Source of the DNA: Leishmania infantum JPCM5
Lineage: Eukaryota; Euglenozoa; Kinetoplastea; Trypanosomatida; Trypanosomatidae
Direction of reading: 5' to 3'
Assembly: GCF_000002875.2 (NCBI RefSeq)
Contig: NC_009415.2
Coordinates: 1,312,001-1,376,000, forward strand
Length of the DNA: 64,000 bases
The stretch's first letter is position 1, and every line of letters starts with the position of its first letter. The notes under the pieces are model-generated. The model was not told the DNA's origin, searched no databases, and saw only the letters and a list, made by a program, of their open reading frames with translations. Below, one piece after another: positions 33,534-43,196 of this stretch. The position numbers and the translations under genes were made by a program.

Positions 33534-35564
33534 CTATGATGCCGGTGTTGCGTCGGTAACGGGTGGCATCAGCGGTGAGTTCGAGCTTCCGACGCCAGAG
33601 GGAGCGGCGCTTTTCGCCTTGTGCGCAGAGCGGCGGCTCGTGCGAAACAGGTAGGGGTCTTGACTCAGCTGAAACACGTCGCATCGCTCGCGTTCGTTGA
33701 AGGCGAGGCAGCCACGGATGATGTCCTTGGCCTCCTCGCTTACCTTGGGTGTGTCTGGGAAGTGCAGTGTGCGCGCGGATTGAATGATGAGCTTTTCCTG
33801 CCATATGCGGCGCTGCGACTCGCCCTCGGCGAATGGCCGCTTGCCAAAGAGCATCTGGTAGAAGATGACGCCGGCGGACCAGATGTCGACTTTGTTGCTG
33901 ATGCGCGGTGTCGAGGAGGTTTCGAAGCACTCGGGCGGCAGGTACCAGTACGTGCCGGTGCCCTGCGAGGTGAGCTCGATGGACGGGTTGTCGCTGGGGC
34001 CTTCGCGGGTGGCGCCGATGATCTTGGAGAGGCCAAAGTCGGTAATCTTGATGTCGAGGATGGTTGGGTCGTCGCGGTGCAACAGGATGTTGGCCGGCTT
34101 TAGGTCGTAGTGGATGATAGGGCTGTCGAGGGAGGCGAGGTAGCGCAGCACGTCCACGACCTGCAGAAAGATGAGCCGCGCGTCGGCCTCCTTGAAGGTG
34201 CGGTAGCGCTTGAGGTAGGTGTCGAGGTCCATGCCGTTGCTGTACTCCATCACGGAGATGAACATGTTGTCACCGCGAGGGAAGACGTCGTAGAGGTGCG
34301 TCAGATGCGGGTGATCGAGCGCGCGCATGATGTCGAGCTCCCGCTGCGCATGGCGCAGGTAGTGAGTACGCGTCTGGGCAGGCCACTCGCGCTGAATGTG
34401 GTGAATCTTACATGCCACATAGCGGCCTTCGACGAGGTCGAACGCCTTCCACACTTCCGAGAAGCCACCCTTGCCTAGTAGATGCATGAGGACGTAGCGG
34501 TCTCCCTCGCCGATGGTGGGGATCGCCAAGAACTCGGACGTGTCCTCGTCATTCACGCGGCGCATCTCCTTCACGAAGGCCTTCTTCTCGTGCTCGATCT
34601 CTGTCTGCTTCAGCTTGATGTCGGCGATGGTGTTGGTCAGAGCGGCGTGCTCGGACGCGCGCAGCTGATACTCCATCTGGGCAGCCATCAGCGCGTCCTG
34701 CAGGTCCGGGCCGGCGCCAGAGTCCTCCCGCTCGCGCTCCTGGCGGGCCAGGTGCTTCACGTTGCTCTGCGCCGCCTTCTTGAGCGCCTCGACCTCCTCA
34801 CGTTTTTGAGTGAGGTTGGCCAGCTTCAAGAACAGCGTGCGCACTCGATCGCCCTCCATCCATACAGTCTGGCCGTTGCTGTGCCACGTCGCGGTCTGGC
34901 CGAGCTCGAAATGTTTCTGATAGAGGACGCGCCGTGCCTCCGAGCGGTCCTTCTGGGCAGCGCTTAGCATCTCCTGCCGCATGACAGACTGGAAGTGCTC
35001 CAGTTTCTTCTGGTACTGCCGACATTGACCGTCCATGAAGTGTATCTGGTCATTGCGCCGCCCCACCTCGGCACGCAGCCCTTCCACCTCGCGATTAAGC
35101 TCCTCGATGTGACTGTCACGGTCGCTGATTTCCTTCTTGAGCGCCATCGTGTCGCTGACCATGCCGTAGGCGGCAAGGGTGGGCTGCTTGAAGCGGCGCG
35201 CGTCCGCAGATGCCGAAGACGACGACAGTGTTGTGACCGCTGCAGCCGGCTGGCAGTTATTGGCACCGTCAGGGCCGCTGCGGGAGGCCGCGACGGGTGA
35301 GATGGAGCCTGGCCCGACGGCGGCTAGTCCACGCGACCGTGAACGCGGGGCATCAACGGCCGGCGCCTGCGGGTTGGTCTCTGGCTGATCGACGTCGACG
35401 ACGAGCTCCGTGTCGGCAACAGGCGTGGTGACGGAGGCCTCGCTGGAGAAGGTAGCGGGCACGCTGCCGTTGCTACCTTCCTGTAGCGGGGCGTTGCTTT
35501 CCTCGCGGGGCCGCTTTTGGGTCTGCGGCGGTCGCTGCGCAGCGGCAGCGGGGGCGGCCTCCAT
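33534..35564 (-). CDS. TLK: Tousled-like protein kinase
   Basis: A 676-residue Ser/Thr kinase of the Tousled-like family, nuclear kinases linked to S phase, the histone chaperone Asf1 and, in trypanosomes, to aurora/spindle function. The N-terminus (1-130) is disordered with a basic cluster KRPRE near residue 17. A long helical, coiled-coil region spans about 140-345 (ALKKEISDRDSHIEELNREV). The kinase domain runs about 357-650: glycine loop LGKGGFSEVWKAF (G364), VACKIH lysine, catalytic loop HYDLKPANILL (H485) and DFGLSKI (D509). The H-Y-D variant and GTYWYLPPECF are hallmarks of TLKs. A Q-P-T-L-A-A-Y stretch near residue 126 resembles an incomplete PCNA-binding motif. The start follows a clean upstream UTR and the length fits the family. 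Confidence 0.97.
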   Translation of the reverse strand: MEAAPAAAAQRPPQTQKRPREESNAPLQEGSNGSVPATFSSEASVTTPVADTELVVDVDQPETNPQAPAVDAPRSRSRGLAAVGPGSISPVAASRSGPDGANNCQPAAAVTTLSSSSASADARRFKQPTLAAYGMVSDTMALKKEISDRDSHIEELNREVEGLRAEVGRRNDQIHFMDGQCRQYQKKLEHFQSVMRQEMLSAAQKDRSEARRVLYQKHFELGQTATWHSNGQTVWMEGDRVRTLFLKLANLTQKREEVEALKKAAQSNVKHLARQEREREDSGAGPDLQDALMAAQMEYQLRASEHAALTNTIADIKLKQTEIEHEKKAFVKEMRRVNDEDTSEFLAIPTIGEGDRYVLMHLLGKGGFSEVWKAFDLVEGRYVACKIHHIQREWPAQTRTHYLRHAQRELDIMRALDHPHLTHLYDVFPRGDNMFISVMEYSNGMDLDTYLKRYRTFKEADARLIFLQVVDVLRYLASLDSPIIHYDLKPANILLHRDDPTILDIKITDFGLSKIIGATREGPSDNPSIELTSQGTGTYWYLPPECFETSSTPRISNKVDIWSAGVIFYQMLFGKRPFAEGESQRRIWQEKLIIQSARTLHFPDTPKVSEEAKDIIRGCLAFNERERCDVFQLSQDPYLFRTSRRSAHKAKSAAPSGVGSSNSPLMPPVTDATPAS

Positions 35565-36285
35565 GGCCGTGAGTCAGTGGAGAGGCTAGGGGGTAGGAGA
35601 TGCTGTCAGGCAGCAACGCAAAAACAAGAGAAAACAACCGAAAGAAATGCCAGCGCACGCAGCAGCTTCGCGCCTGGGCGACGTTAACGTAGTAGTTCAG
35701 AGGAGAACGCGCTGGCAGGTACTAGAGCCACAAGGCCTGCTGACCGGAGGGCGGTGGAGGGTGTTGAGGCGAGGGAAGCCCAGCGCAAAACAGACAAGGG
35801 TGGGTGTGCGACAGTAAGAGGGGCGCGGAAGCACATGCGCACACGTGCGCGACGCTGTCTCTCTCTCTCTCTCTGTGCAAGTCGGTAGGCACCAGAGCCA
35901 CCTGCACGCACGAGACGAAGAGATCCAAACAGCAGCGAGTATACGCCACTGTCGAAGGACAGACATGCAGGAGAGAGGAGGAGGAGGAGGAGGGTGGGAG
36001 CAAGAGGTGGATGGCGGTTGGAGGGACAGCGCCGCATGCCGCCGTCTGATATGTCCATTTTGATGCATCTTCTCAGAGCGGAGGAAGGACGCCACTGGTG
36101 TTGCTGTCGTGTAGGCCGAGCGTCGCTCGATTCCAGAGGAGTGTACGGAAGGGGGTGGGCTGGGGAGGGTCCTTGAAAGAGAGATGACAGGACGCAAGGA
36201 GAACTGGCGAAAAAGATATTCACCGAGGACATGCACACGCACTGCGGTGAGGACGGCTACTGCACGTAGATGCCACTGCGCCCTC
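35565..36285. other. Intergenic stretch
   Basis: No gene was seen. It includes a (CT)n run at about 35857-35873 and GAGGAG repeats at about 35971-35995, the latter a CCTCCT tract on the transcribed strand. Confidence 0.5.
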
Positions 36286-36735
36286 TTAGCGAATGGCGCG
36301 CTCGACTACCCACTGATCATCGTCAAACCGCAGCACAAGGTAGATGGGAAACTCCAGCTCCGGTATGTTGCTCTGCAAGGATGCTTTGCACTGCTGAAGT
36401 ATGAGGCGCTGGTCTACCGTCGAGTAGTGCGCGTGGTTTCCGGCGCAGCTGAGCAGCATCCAGTCTGTCGACTCGCGCACCGCGATCTCGGGAATGCACG
36501 GGATTGCCTCTGCAAAGTCAAGGGTGACCTTGAAGATGGCATTCTGGGAGAAGGTCACCTGATCCATGTTCGTGCTACGCACCACCCGCTTGTCCTCGAG
36601 GAACGCAGCGGTGTCCACCGCGATCTGCTGCATCTCCTCTGTCCCCTTGACGATGATCGTGTTGAGGACACCGCCCTGCACGAAGCTCAGCTCCGGCGTC
36701 GTCTCCACATCACTCACGCGTTTCTTCCTGCCCAT
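36286..36735 (-). CDS. Small hypothetical protein
   Basis: A 149-residue protein beginning MGRKKRVSDVETTPELSF. It has a mix of charged and hydrophobic residues typical of a folded globular protein (VTFSQNAIFKVTLDFAEAIP, TDWMLLSCAGNHAHYSTVDQ, FPIYLVLRFDDDQWVVERAI) and no low-complexity segments, membrane spans or familiar motif. The alternating hydrophobic pattern suggests an alpha/beta fold. The frame continues upstream to 37044, but the sequence before 36735 is Pro/Leu/Ser-rich and pyrimidine-rich on the coding strand, so the Met-Gly-Arg-Lys-Lys start is preferred; an N-terminal Gly raises the possibility of myristoylation but the following residues are not typical. Function unknown. Confidence 0.75.
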   Translation of the reverse strand: MGRKKRVSDVETTPELSFVQGGVLNTIIVKGTEEMQQIAVDTAAFLEDKRVVRSTNMDQVTFSQNAIFKVTLDFAEAIPCIPEIAVRESTDWMLLSCAGNHAHYSTVDQRLILQQCKASLQSNIPELEFPIYLVLRFDDDQWVVERAIR

Positions 36736-37469
36736 TCCGACGTCCGCCACGGGCGGTGGAGGTTGAGGGTAAAGAGAGGGAGAGAGCAAGACGAAACAGA
36801 TTCGACGAAAGGGTCTCGAGGTACCGTTGCCGTGCGTTACAACATCCACGCTTTTTGTGTGCCGCGCCTGTGAGTTTCGATGCAGGCCGCACGGTGATCG
36901 GGCTCTGCCGACCAGCACCTCAGACACAACGACAGAGAAGATGGAGATGAGAAGCGCAGCATAAGCGAATTGTGGACAGCGAAGGAACATGAAAGAGAGA
37001 GCCGGCAGTGAGCGCACTCGAAACAGGACAGAGTTCCCGCACAACGGATATCGGTGTGTTCACATCACACGGCGGAAGTCGTGTGCAAGGACAAACCCAG
37101 CGGCCTTGCAGAGCTAAAAGGGAACAGCTAAGCGGCACCCATGACGGGCTGCCAGCTCCGTATCCCTCCACGTGAGGGCTGCTGAATGCATGCTTGTAGC
37201 TCTCTTTTTTTTTTTGAAATTTCGGTGCAACAACACGGGAATGCACGCATCCCCGACGCGCTATGCGCATGGCCCACCGACGCAGGCAACGTGCCACTCT
37301 GTATCGACGTGCACAACTCAAACCAACGGAGACGCAACGGAACATATGCAGAGCAGGAAGGATCGCCGACTCTTCGCTGCTGAGGAAAACAAGAGGCCGA
37401 GGCACGTGTGCACACGCAGAGATAATGGGGTTGTAGTCTCACACGACGGGACTACACGCTGCACTCTAC
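36736..37469. other. Intergenic stretch
   Basis: No gene was seen. A T run at about 37205-37214 lies in the middle; the right part is the 3' UTR of the aldo/keto reductase. Confidence 0.5.
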
Positions 37470-38330
37470 TCATACAATATCGAGGTGCGTCTTGTGCTTG
37501 GGGGCAGGAAACGCCGCGTCCAGCTGTGCCATGTCCACCTCTGTCAGCTCAATGCTGTCTGCCGCCGCGTTCTCCTTTGTGTGCGCCGGGTTGCTGGAGC
37601 GTGGGATTGCGATGACGTGGCCGCTGCGCAGCACAAAGGCAAGTAGAACTTGTGTGACGGTGGCGTTGTGGCGAGCCGCAACGCTCTGCACAACAGTGCT
37701 CTTGTACAGCTCCGACTTGAGCTCGCCAGCCTGAGCGATGGGGCAGTAGGCCATCACTGGCACGTTGTGCTCCCTGAGCCAGGGAAGGAGATCGTACTCG
37801 ATGCCGCGGGAGCCAAGGTGGTAAAGCACCTGATTGACCGCGCACTTGTCGCCACCGGGGACGCGCCACAGCTCCTTCATGTCGTCCACGTCGAAGTTCG
37901 ACACACCCCAGCGGCGAATCTTGCCGCTCTTGACGAGTTCCTCCATGCACGTCACGGTCTCGGGCAGCGGAACACGGCCGCGCCAGTGCAGAAGGTACAG
38001 GTCCAAGTAGTCTGTGCCGATGTTCTGGAGGGAGGCATCACAGCTGCGAAAAATGGTCGCCCGCGATGCGTTTGTTGGCAGCACCTTCGAGACAATGAAG
38101 AGCCGCTCACGTGGCGTCTCTTTGATGGCTTCTGCCACAAGTCGCTCGGAGCGGCCGTTGCCGTACATCTCTGCGGTATCGATGAGCGTCATGCCCGCTT
38201 CCATACCGGCTCGCAGCGCCGCTAGCTCGCGTGTGCGGTTTTCGGGTTTTTCACCCATCATCCACACGCCCTGTCCTAGCGCTGGAGCCGCCGTGCCATC
38301 AGGCAGGCGCACCACACGGCGAGCCGCCAT
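37470..38330 (-). CDS. Aldo/keto reductase
   Basis: A 286-residue NADPH-dependent aldo/keto reductase, a single TIM-barrel domain. The start MAARRVVRLPDGTAAPALGQ matches the first beta hairpin of the family (G-x-x-x-P-x-L-G-x-G). The catalytic tetrad is in place: Asp51 in TLIDTAEMYGNGRSE, Tyr56, Lys82 in FIVSKVLP and His115 in YLDLYLLHW. The cofactor end of the barrel is seen in VMAYCPIAQAG and VIAIPRSSNPAHTKEN. The sequence type (AEMYGNGRSE, LLHWRG) is nearer to bacterial YeaE-like and fungal-type reductases than to prostaglandin F synthase. Substrate cannot be told. The frame is open upstream to 38999, but homology starts at 38330 and the upstream part is UTR-like. Confidence 0.95.
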   Translation of the reverse strand: MAARRVVRLPDGTAAPALGQGVWMMGEKPENRTRELAALRAGMEAGMTLIDTAEMYGNGRSERLVAEAIKETPRERLFIVSKVLPTNASRATIFRSCDASLQNIGTDYLDLYLLHWRGRVPLPETVTCMEELVKSGKIRRWGVSNFDVDDMKELWRVPGGDKCAVNQVLYHLGSRGIEYDLLPWLREHNVPVMAYCPIAQAGELKSELYKSTVVQSVAARHNATVTQVLLAFVLRSGHVIAIPRSSNPAHTKENAAADSIELTEVDMAQLDAAFPAPKHKTHLDIV

Positions 38331-39011
38331 CTCAGCTCGAGTACGGGAGGACGGTGATGAAGGGTTGTGCGTGTGTGTGCAAATATGGAGAGAAAGCAGA
38401 AATGCAGTGTTCAGGTAGCCGACTTCGGTGTTCTGCGGAATGAAGTGCACCAAGGCCACTAACTGGAAAAGGATATGAGAGGCGGGGCGACAGCGGCGTT
38501 CCCACTCCCAGCCACTGCCAGTAGTGGCTACTGCTTGGGTGGCAACAGTGTTGCTGAGATGGTATATATGGTTGGCGGTAGCCTGTGTGTCTGTAGTGCC
38601 AGCAGCAAGGGAGGAGTATGGCGTGGGAGCTGGGGGGAGGGGGGGGAGGTGTTCTCTATGGGCGCGGTCTGCGTTGAAGTCCTGCGTGAGAGAACGGGAC
38701 AAGAAGATGCGTGAAGAGGCCAGGAGGAGTGTCGCACCAATAGAGGTGGTGGAAAGACGAGAGCACGGAAGGAGCGCAAGAAAGAGCCCGCCAATGTCCG
38801 CGCAGAACAGCAGCTGAAGGAGAGAGGGGGAGGGGTCCAGCCCGCGCATTTTTCTGTACCGCCGTGACGGCTCACCTCTTGCGCTTACCGCGTCCTTCTT
38901 CAGCGTCCGTGGCACCTCATCCACCTCTTGGTGCGGCGATGGCATTTCTCTCGTCATCTCGCTTAGACCTGCATGAGGGTCCATATCCGACACATGCACC
39001 CATGCCGCCGT
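38331..39011. other. Intergenic stretch
   Basis: No gene was seen; it holds the splice region of the reductase and the 3' UTR of VPS11. A G-rich run is present at about 38631-38648. Confidence 0.5.
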
Positions 39012-42000
39012 CTACCAAGTGTCGAGGTCGTCCGCGCCAGCCACGCCCGCCGCCCCACGCTGATGACTTCCGCTGGGGTGGTGCGGCACTGTTGGCGATT
39101 GGCAGCTGAAGGGGCCCGCGTCTTTGTACGGCGGCGGCGCACCGAGGGCACCGCGGGCAACGTAGTCCGCCACCACGCGAAAGCCATCCTGTGGGGTGCT
39201 CCCGTTCCGACCTGCACCTGCACCCGCCACTTCGTCCGTCGCGTCGCGGCCGCACTTCACGTCCTGAAAGAGCTGCGCTGCAAAGTTGCTCGGGCTCTGC
39301 AGCGGCAGGTCGTGCTGCGCCGCCTCTCGGGTGGTGTCGAGCTGCCGGCGATGGGCCGCCGCGCATACGTTGCACTCTGCCGCTGTGTAGAGGCAGCGGT
39401 GATGGAAGGCGTGCCTGCACATAAAGTACACCGTCGGAGTGTCAAGCACCTGATGGCAGTGTGCGCACGTGGTGGCCTGGAAGACGACAGCCGAGGTCTG
39501 CAGAGCGACGACCTCCTTCTTGATACGCTCCATCTCGCCGAGTCGCTGCGACGTCTGCGCCAGCACCTCCTGCAACTGCTGCGTCTGCTTCAGCAGACAC
39601 CGCTGGCAGTAATTCCGCACGGTGCGCAGATCCAGAGTACTCTCAGGGCCACTGCTCAGTATCTGCAGCACCACCACCGGCGATAGCGCGTCGTGGGCCT
39701 CGATGTAGTCCAGCACCTTCACAATGTCGAGCGATTCCGTCTTTGCGGTGCGCATGAGCTGCGACAGCAGAGTCATCCACATGGTGGTCGTGCTGCTGTC
39801 GGATGCCGGACTGTCCTGACATGCCTGAAAGAGTTTCGCGGTCCCCTCGTGCCTCTCGGCCGGGGTGGAGTTGGAGTCGTTCAGCTTGGCGCCGTAGTAG
39901 CCGAGGATCTCCTCTGAGAGCCCGAGGAGGCGGAGGAGGTACAGGATGCCGTCCTCGAAACCGTGCTGATGGGCCAGATTCAGCGCGAGGTAGTGGTCGT
40001 AGCGACCCTTGTACGCCTCCAGAAACGTCCGCGCCTGCTCCAGCCGTCGCTTGTACGGCTCCAATGGGAACTCGCCCGTCGCGTCAGCGCTCGAGACAGC
40101 ACCGGCCGTTGCTGCTGTTGTCTGGGGCACCAGTCGAAGCGTGCTCTTCAGTTCACGAGTCATGTAAAGCTCCAACAGCGTGTTGTAGAGCACTGCATGC
40201 GGGCCCGATGTCACTGTGGGAGAGTGCGGTGCAGGTGACGATGGCGTGGCTGCGTTGCCTTCCACAGCCATCTGCATCGGCGCGGGTGTCGCGGCATCCT
40301 CATTCAGCACACCACTCTCCACCACCGCGCGCAGGAAGTTCATGAGACACACCGGTGCGTCGACGAAGATGTGCAGGAATGTAGACGCGTTCGCGTGGTG
40401 GGGGTGCCGCGGCCCGCCTCCTATCGCATCTCCCGTGCAAGTGGGAAAACGAGTAGCGTCAGGCGCAAGCGCAGGGAGAGCGGGCACGTTCACTAGGCGC
40501 CGTCCCGGCCCCTTCCAGTGCACGCACAGCTCTATCAGCAGCTCTGTCGTGGCGCGAGGCGCCGCAAGAAGAAGGTCCTTGCCGAGCTGCGAGCAAATCG
40601 GCTCCGCCTCATCGATCCCCAGCGTGCGGACGTACGACAGCGTCTCGAGGGGTTCTTGCATGTCGTACAAGCGAATGCGTGCGCAGTCGTACACGGCGGC
40701 GTAGCGATCGGCAATGTGCAGCGCCGCCGCGGCGTATCCGCCCTCTCGGCACACCTCGATCGCGTTCTTCGCATCAAACCGCACGTCGTCACGGTGGATA
40801 AACGCCTTGAGCCGAGCTTCGTCCTTGCGCTTGATGTAGCACTTGAGCAACAGCGTTGTGTGAGCCACGTTGGTGTGGGCGCTCTGCTTCTCGTTGTGCA
40901 GCTCCTCCAAGTAGCGGATGAGCTGCTCCATGTGTGCGCTGCCCATGTACCGCTGTATGACGTAGGACGACTCCAGATACCCGATCGTGCCCACGTACTG
41001 GGCCATGGCCTCATCAAACTTGCGTTTGCCATAGAGGTAGTCGCCGTAGCGCTTGCGGATGCGTAGCTGCAGTGTCGGGTCGGCCCCTTCCATCGTCTGC
41101 GCCAGCTGCTGCGCAATGCCGTAGCATTCCTTGCTGAAGAGAAGCTCCAGCTTGGTCTGCGTGTCTGCCTCGCGTAGCCGCACACCTCGCAACGCGAGCT
41201 GCCGTGTGCGCACAGCCGGGTCGAGAAACAGCACCAGCATGTCTGTTTCGTCCGCCAGCAGCATGGCGCAGTTTGTGTACGTCTCCTGCGGGCGACTCAG
41301 TCCACGGATGCGATAGGCGAGGTCAAGGCACTGCAGCTGAAACTGCTCTGGCCTTCCGTCGTGCTGCACCAGCAGAACGAGGTACTGACGGTGCGTGTAG
41401 AGGAAGCAGCGTCCCGGCACGTGGTCGACGTGGATGGGATGCACACATGACTTCATCGTCGGGTCGTACGGCACGGGGACGCTGGAGGCTGGATCAGCGG
41501 GGCCGAGCCGCACAACACGGCTGCCAGTTGTCGCGTGTGATGCGGCCTGCTTGCACAGCACGAGCAGCTCGCCACGCGACGTCAGAGCCGCTCCAAAACG
41601 CGGAGCACCACCGCTGGAGGTGGGGCAGGGGTATTCGGACCAGTTGCCGTTGGCTCGCAACGCCCAGCACGTAACCACGTCCTCGTAGACCGTGTACAGC
41701 ACCTGAACCCCCGCCGCTGTCACCGCATCACCGCTACAGTCGACCTTCGATGCACTCGCCGACCTTGTCAGCGCGCGGGCGCTGTCTGTCAGAAAAGAGA
41801 AGGCGCTGGTGCCTCCGCCGCTGATGTCGCTCGCATGGCCACCGCCTTTGGTCTCCCACAACGTCGCGAGCTGCATGCTGGGGAGTCCGACAAACGTGAG
41901 AGCGCCTTTGGCGAGGCCGCTGCGGATCGTCAGCACTCGAACCGACCGCTCCTTCGCCAGATCCCCCTGCAGCACTACACAGTCCCGCGTGACGAGCCCG

Positions 42001-42734
42001 ACAGCGGCGCACGAGAGATCTGGCACCACATCGAAGCTCACGACGGCAGAGCGGATGGAGCCGCATGAGACGACGCCGGTGCTGCCAGCCTCCCCTGCAT
42101 GCGACGAGAACCCCTTGGCAGTGGAGTTGCCGGTGGGAGATGGAGAAAGCGTGCCTGCAGTCGTGCAGGATGGCTTGAAGTGGCACTGCATCTGTTTCGA
42201 CTCATCCAGCAGAATTGTCACTAGAGGGGCCTCTTCGCATGAGGCATGCGCACTCGAAGCGCCGCCGCTCGCGCCTTTGCTAGCGGGTAGAATGCGGTGC
42301 TCTTGGCAGGGCGGTCTCCACCGGAGCGGGGCATCCGCTGCTGATGCCCCCGGAACGGAAGTCGAGACATCGGCTGGGCTAAGGCCCAGAAGGCCTCGGT
42401 ACAGGGCCACGAGCTGGTCAAGGTCCCAGACTCTCAAAATCGTGTTGTGAACCGCATCGTCATTGCCGATCGTGATGAGGGTGTTGCGCAGTGCGCAGTA
42501 TCGGATGTGTGTGACTGGGCCCGCGTAGGCCTGAAAACACCACCTGCCCCCCGGCGAGGCGGCCGTCGACGCGGGATGGCGTTCGAGGAAGAGCACTTGA
42601 CCTTCGCAGTCGCCCACAACGAGCGAGGTGGGGGTCAGGCATGAGCACACGACGTTGAGCTCCGCTAAGGAGGAGGCGGCCGCAAGGGCTTCGCTGTCGA
42701 AGAAACGGAAGCTGCGCCACACCCCGTCCGTCAT
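39012..42734 (-). CDS. VPS11: VPS11, HOPS/CORVET tethering subunit with RING finger
   Basis: A 1240-residue Vps11/Pep5 homologue, longer than the usual 900-1030 because of low-complexity insertions in the N-terminal propeller. It begins MTDGVWRSFRFFD, near the typical W-R-x-F-x-F-F start. The N-terminal 400 residues form WD-like strands (RVWDLDQLVALYRG). The middle shows the clathrin-repeat/alpha-solenoid segment: KLELLFSKECYGIAQQLAQT, YLYGKRKFDEAMAQYVGTIG and LTQ-like ELLIELCVHW. The C-terminal RING-H2 finger lies about 1086-1122: CAHCHQ, FMCRHAFHHRC and CNVC. The protein tethers endosomes and lysosomes or vacuoles before fusion. The longer frame to 42848 includes untranslated sequence; a splice AG candidate sits at 42824-42823. 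Confidence 0.95.
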   Translation of the reverse strand: MTDGVWRSFRFFDSEALAAASSLAELNVVCSCLTPTSLVVGDCEGQVLFLERHPASTAASPGGRWCFQAYAGPVTHIRYCALRNTLITIGNDDAVHNTILRVWDLDQLVALYRGLLGLSPADVSTSVPGASAADAPLRWRPPCQEHRILPASKGASGGASSAHASCEEAPLVTILLDESKQMQCHFKPSCTTAGTLSPSPTGNSTAKGFSSHAGEAGSTGVVSCGSIRSAVVSFDVVPDLSCAAVGLVTRDCVVLQGDLAKERSVRVLTIRSGLAKGALTFVGLPSMQLATLWETKGGGHASDISGGGTSAFSFLTDSARALTRSASASKVDCSGDAVTAAGVQVLYTVYEDVVTCWALRANGNWSEYPCPTSSGGAPRFGAALTSRGELLVLCKQAASHATTGSRVVRLGPADPASSVPVPYDPTMKSCVHPIHVDHVPGRCFLYTHRQYLVLLVQHDGRPEQFQLQCLDLAYRIRGLSRPQETYTNCAMLLADETDMLVLFLDPAVRTRQLALRGVRLREADTQTKLELLFSKECYGIAQQLAQTMEGADPTLQLRIRKRYGDYLYGKRKFDEAMAQYVGTIGYLESSYVIQRYMGSAHMEQLIRYLEELHNEKQSAHTNVAHTTLLLKCYIKRKDEARLKAFIHRDDVRFDAKNAIEVCREGGYAAAALHIADRYAAVYDCARIRLYDMQEPLETLSYVRTLGIDEAEPICSQLGKDLLLAAPRATTELLIELCVHWKGPGRRLVNVPALPALAPDATRFPTCTGDAIGGGPRHPHHANASTFLHIFVDAPVCLMNFLRAVVESGVLNEDAATPAPMQMAVEGNAATPSSPAPHSPTVTSGPHAVLYNTLLELYMTRELKSTLRLVPQTTAATAGAVSSADATGEFPLEPYKRRLEQARTFLEAYKGRYDHYLALNLAHQHGFEDGILYLLRLLGLSEEILGYYGAKLNDSNSTPAERHEGTAKLFQACQDSPASDSSTTTMWMTLLSQLMRTAKTESLDIVKVLDYIEAHDALSPVVVLQILSSGPESTLDLRTVRNYCQRCLLKQTQQLQEVLAQTSQRLGEMERIKKEVVALQTSAVVFQATTCAHCHQVLDTPTVYFMCRHAFHHRCLYTAAECNVCAAAHRRQLDTTREAAQHDLPLQSPSNFAAQLFQDVKCGRDATDEVAGAGAGRNGSTPQDGFRVVADYVARGALGAPPPYKDAGPFSCQSPTVPHHPSGSHQRGAAGVAGADDLDTW

Positions 42735-43196
42735 GATGACTCCCTTCCCCACCCCGTGCGATGTGCCACACTGAATAGAAGTGAACGAAGAGTGACGGTG
42801 TTCAATGGTGCGTACGGCACGCCTATGTGCAGAGGGCAAGGCAAACAAGACGCAACGAGAGGCGGGACAGAGACGTGCTGAGGGACAGTGGGTTGGAAAT
42901 GGTGAATAGGCACTCTTTCAGCGCATTAGAGGGCTGATGAGGTCCTCGACCCTTCCCCTCCCCCGGAAAAAAGAATGAAGGAAGCGGGCGGGAGGAGGGG
43001 AGTGGGCGAAGGAATCGACCAAACACGCGAGTACGTGCGTGGCAGGGAAGCAGTGCCACGCACCGCACCTGTGTCGGCGCCGACACCGCTGTGCGTCGTT
43101 CTCTTGGATGACCGTCCCGCACTGAGCGTGGCAGACGAGAGAGGCACAACAACACCAATTCGAGAGTTTGCGTCACCACTACCCTTCCCCACAGAA
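42735..43196. other. Intergenic stretch
   Basis: No gene was seen. It contains the VPS11 splice region and the 3' UTR of the nucleoporin gene. Confidence 0.5.
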
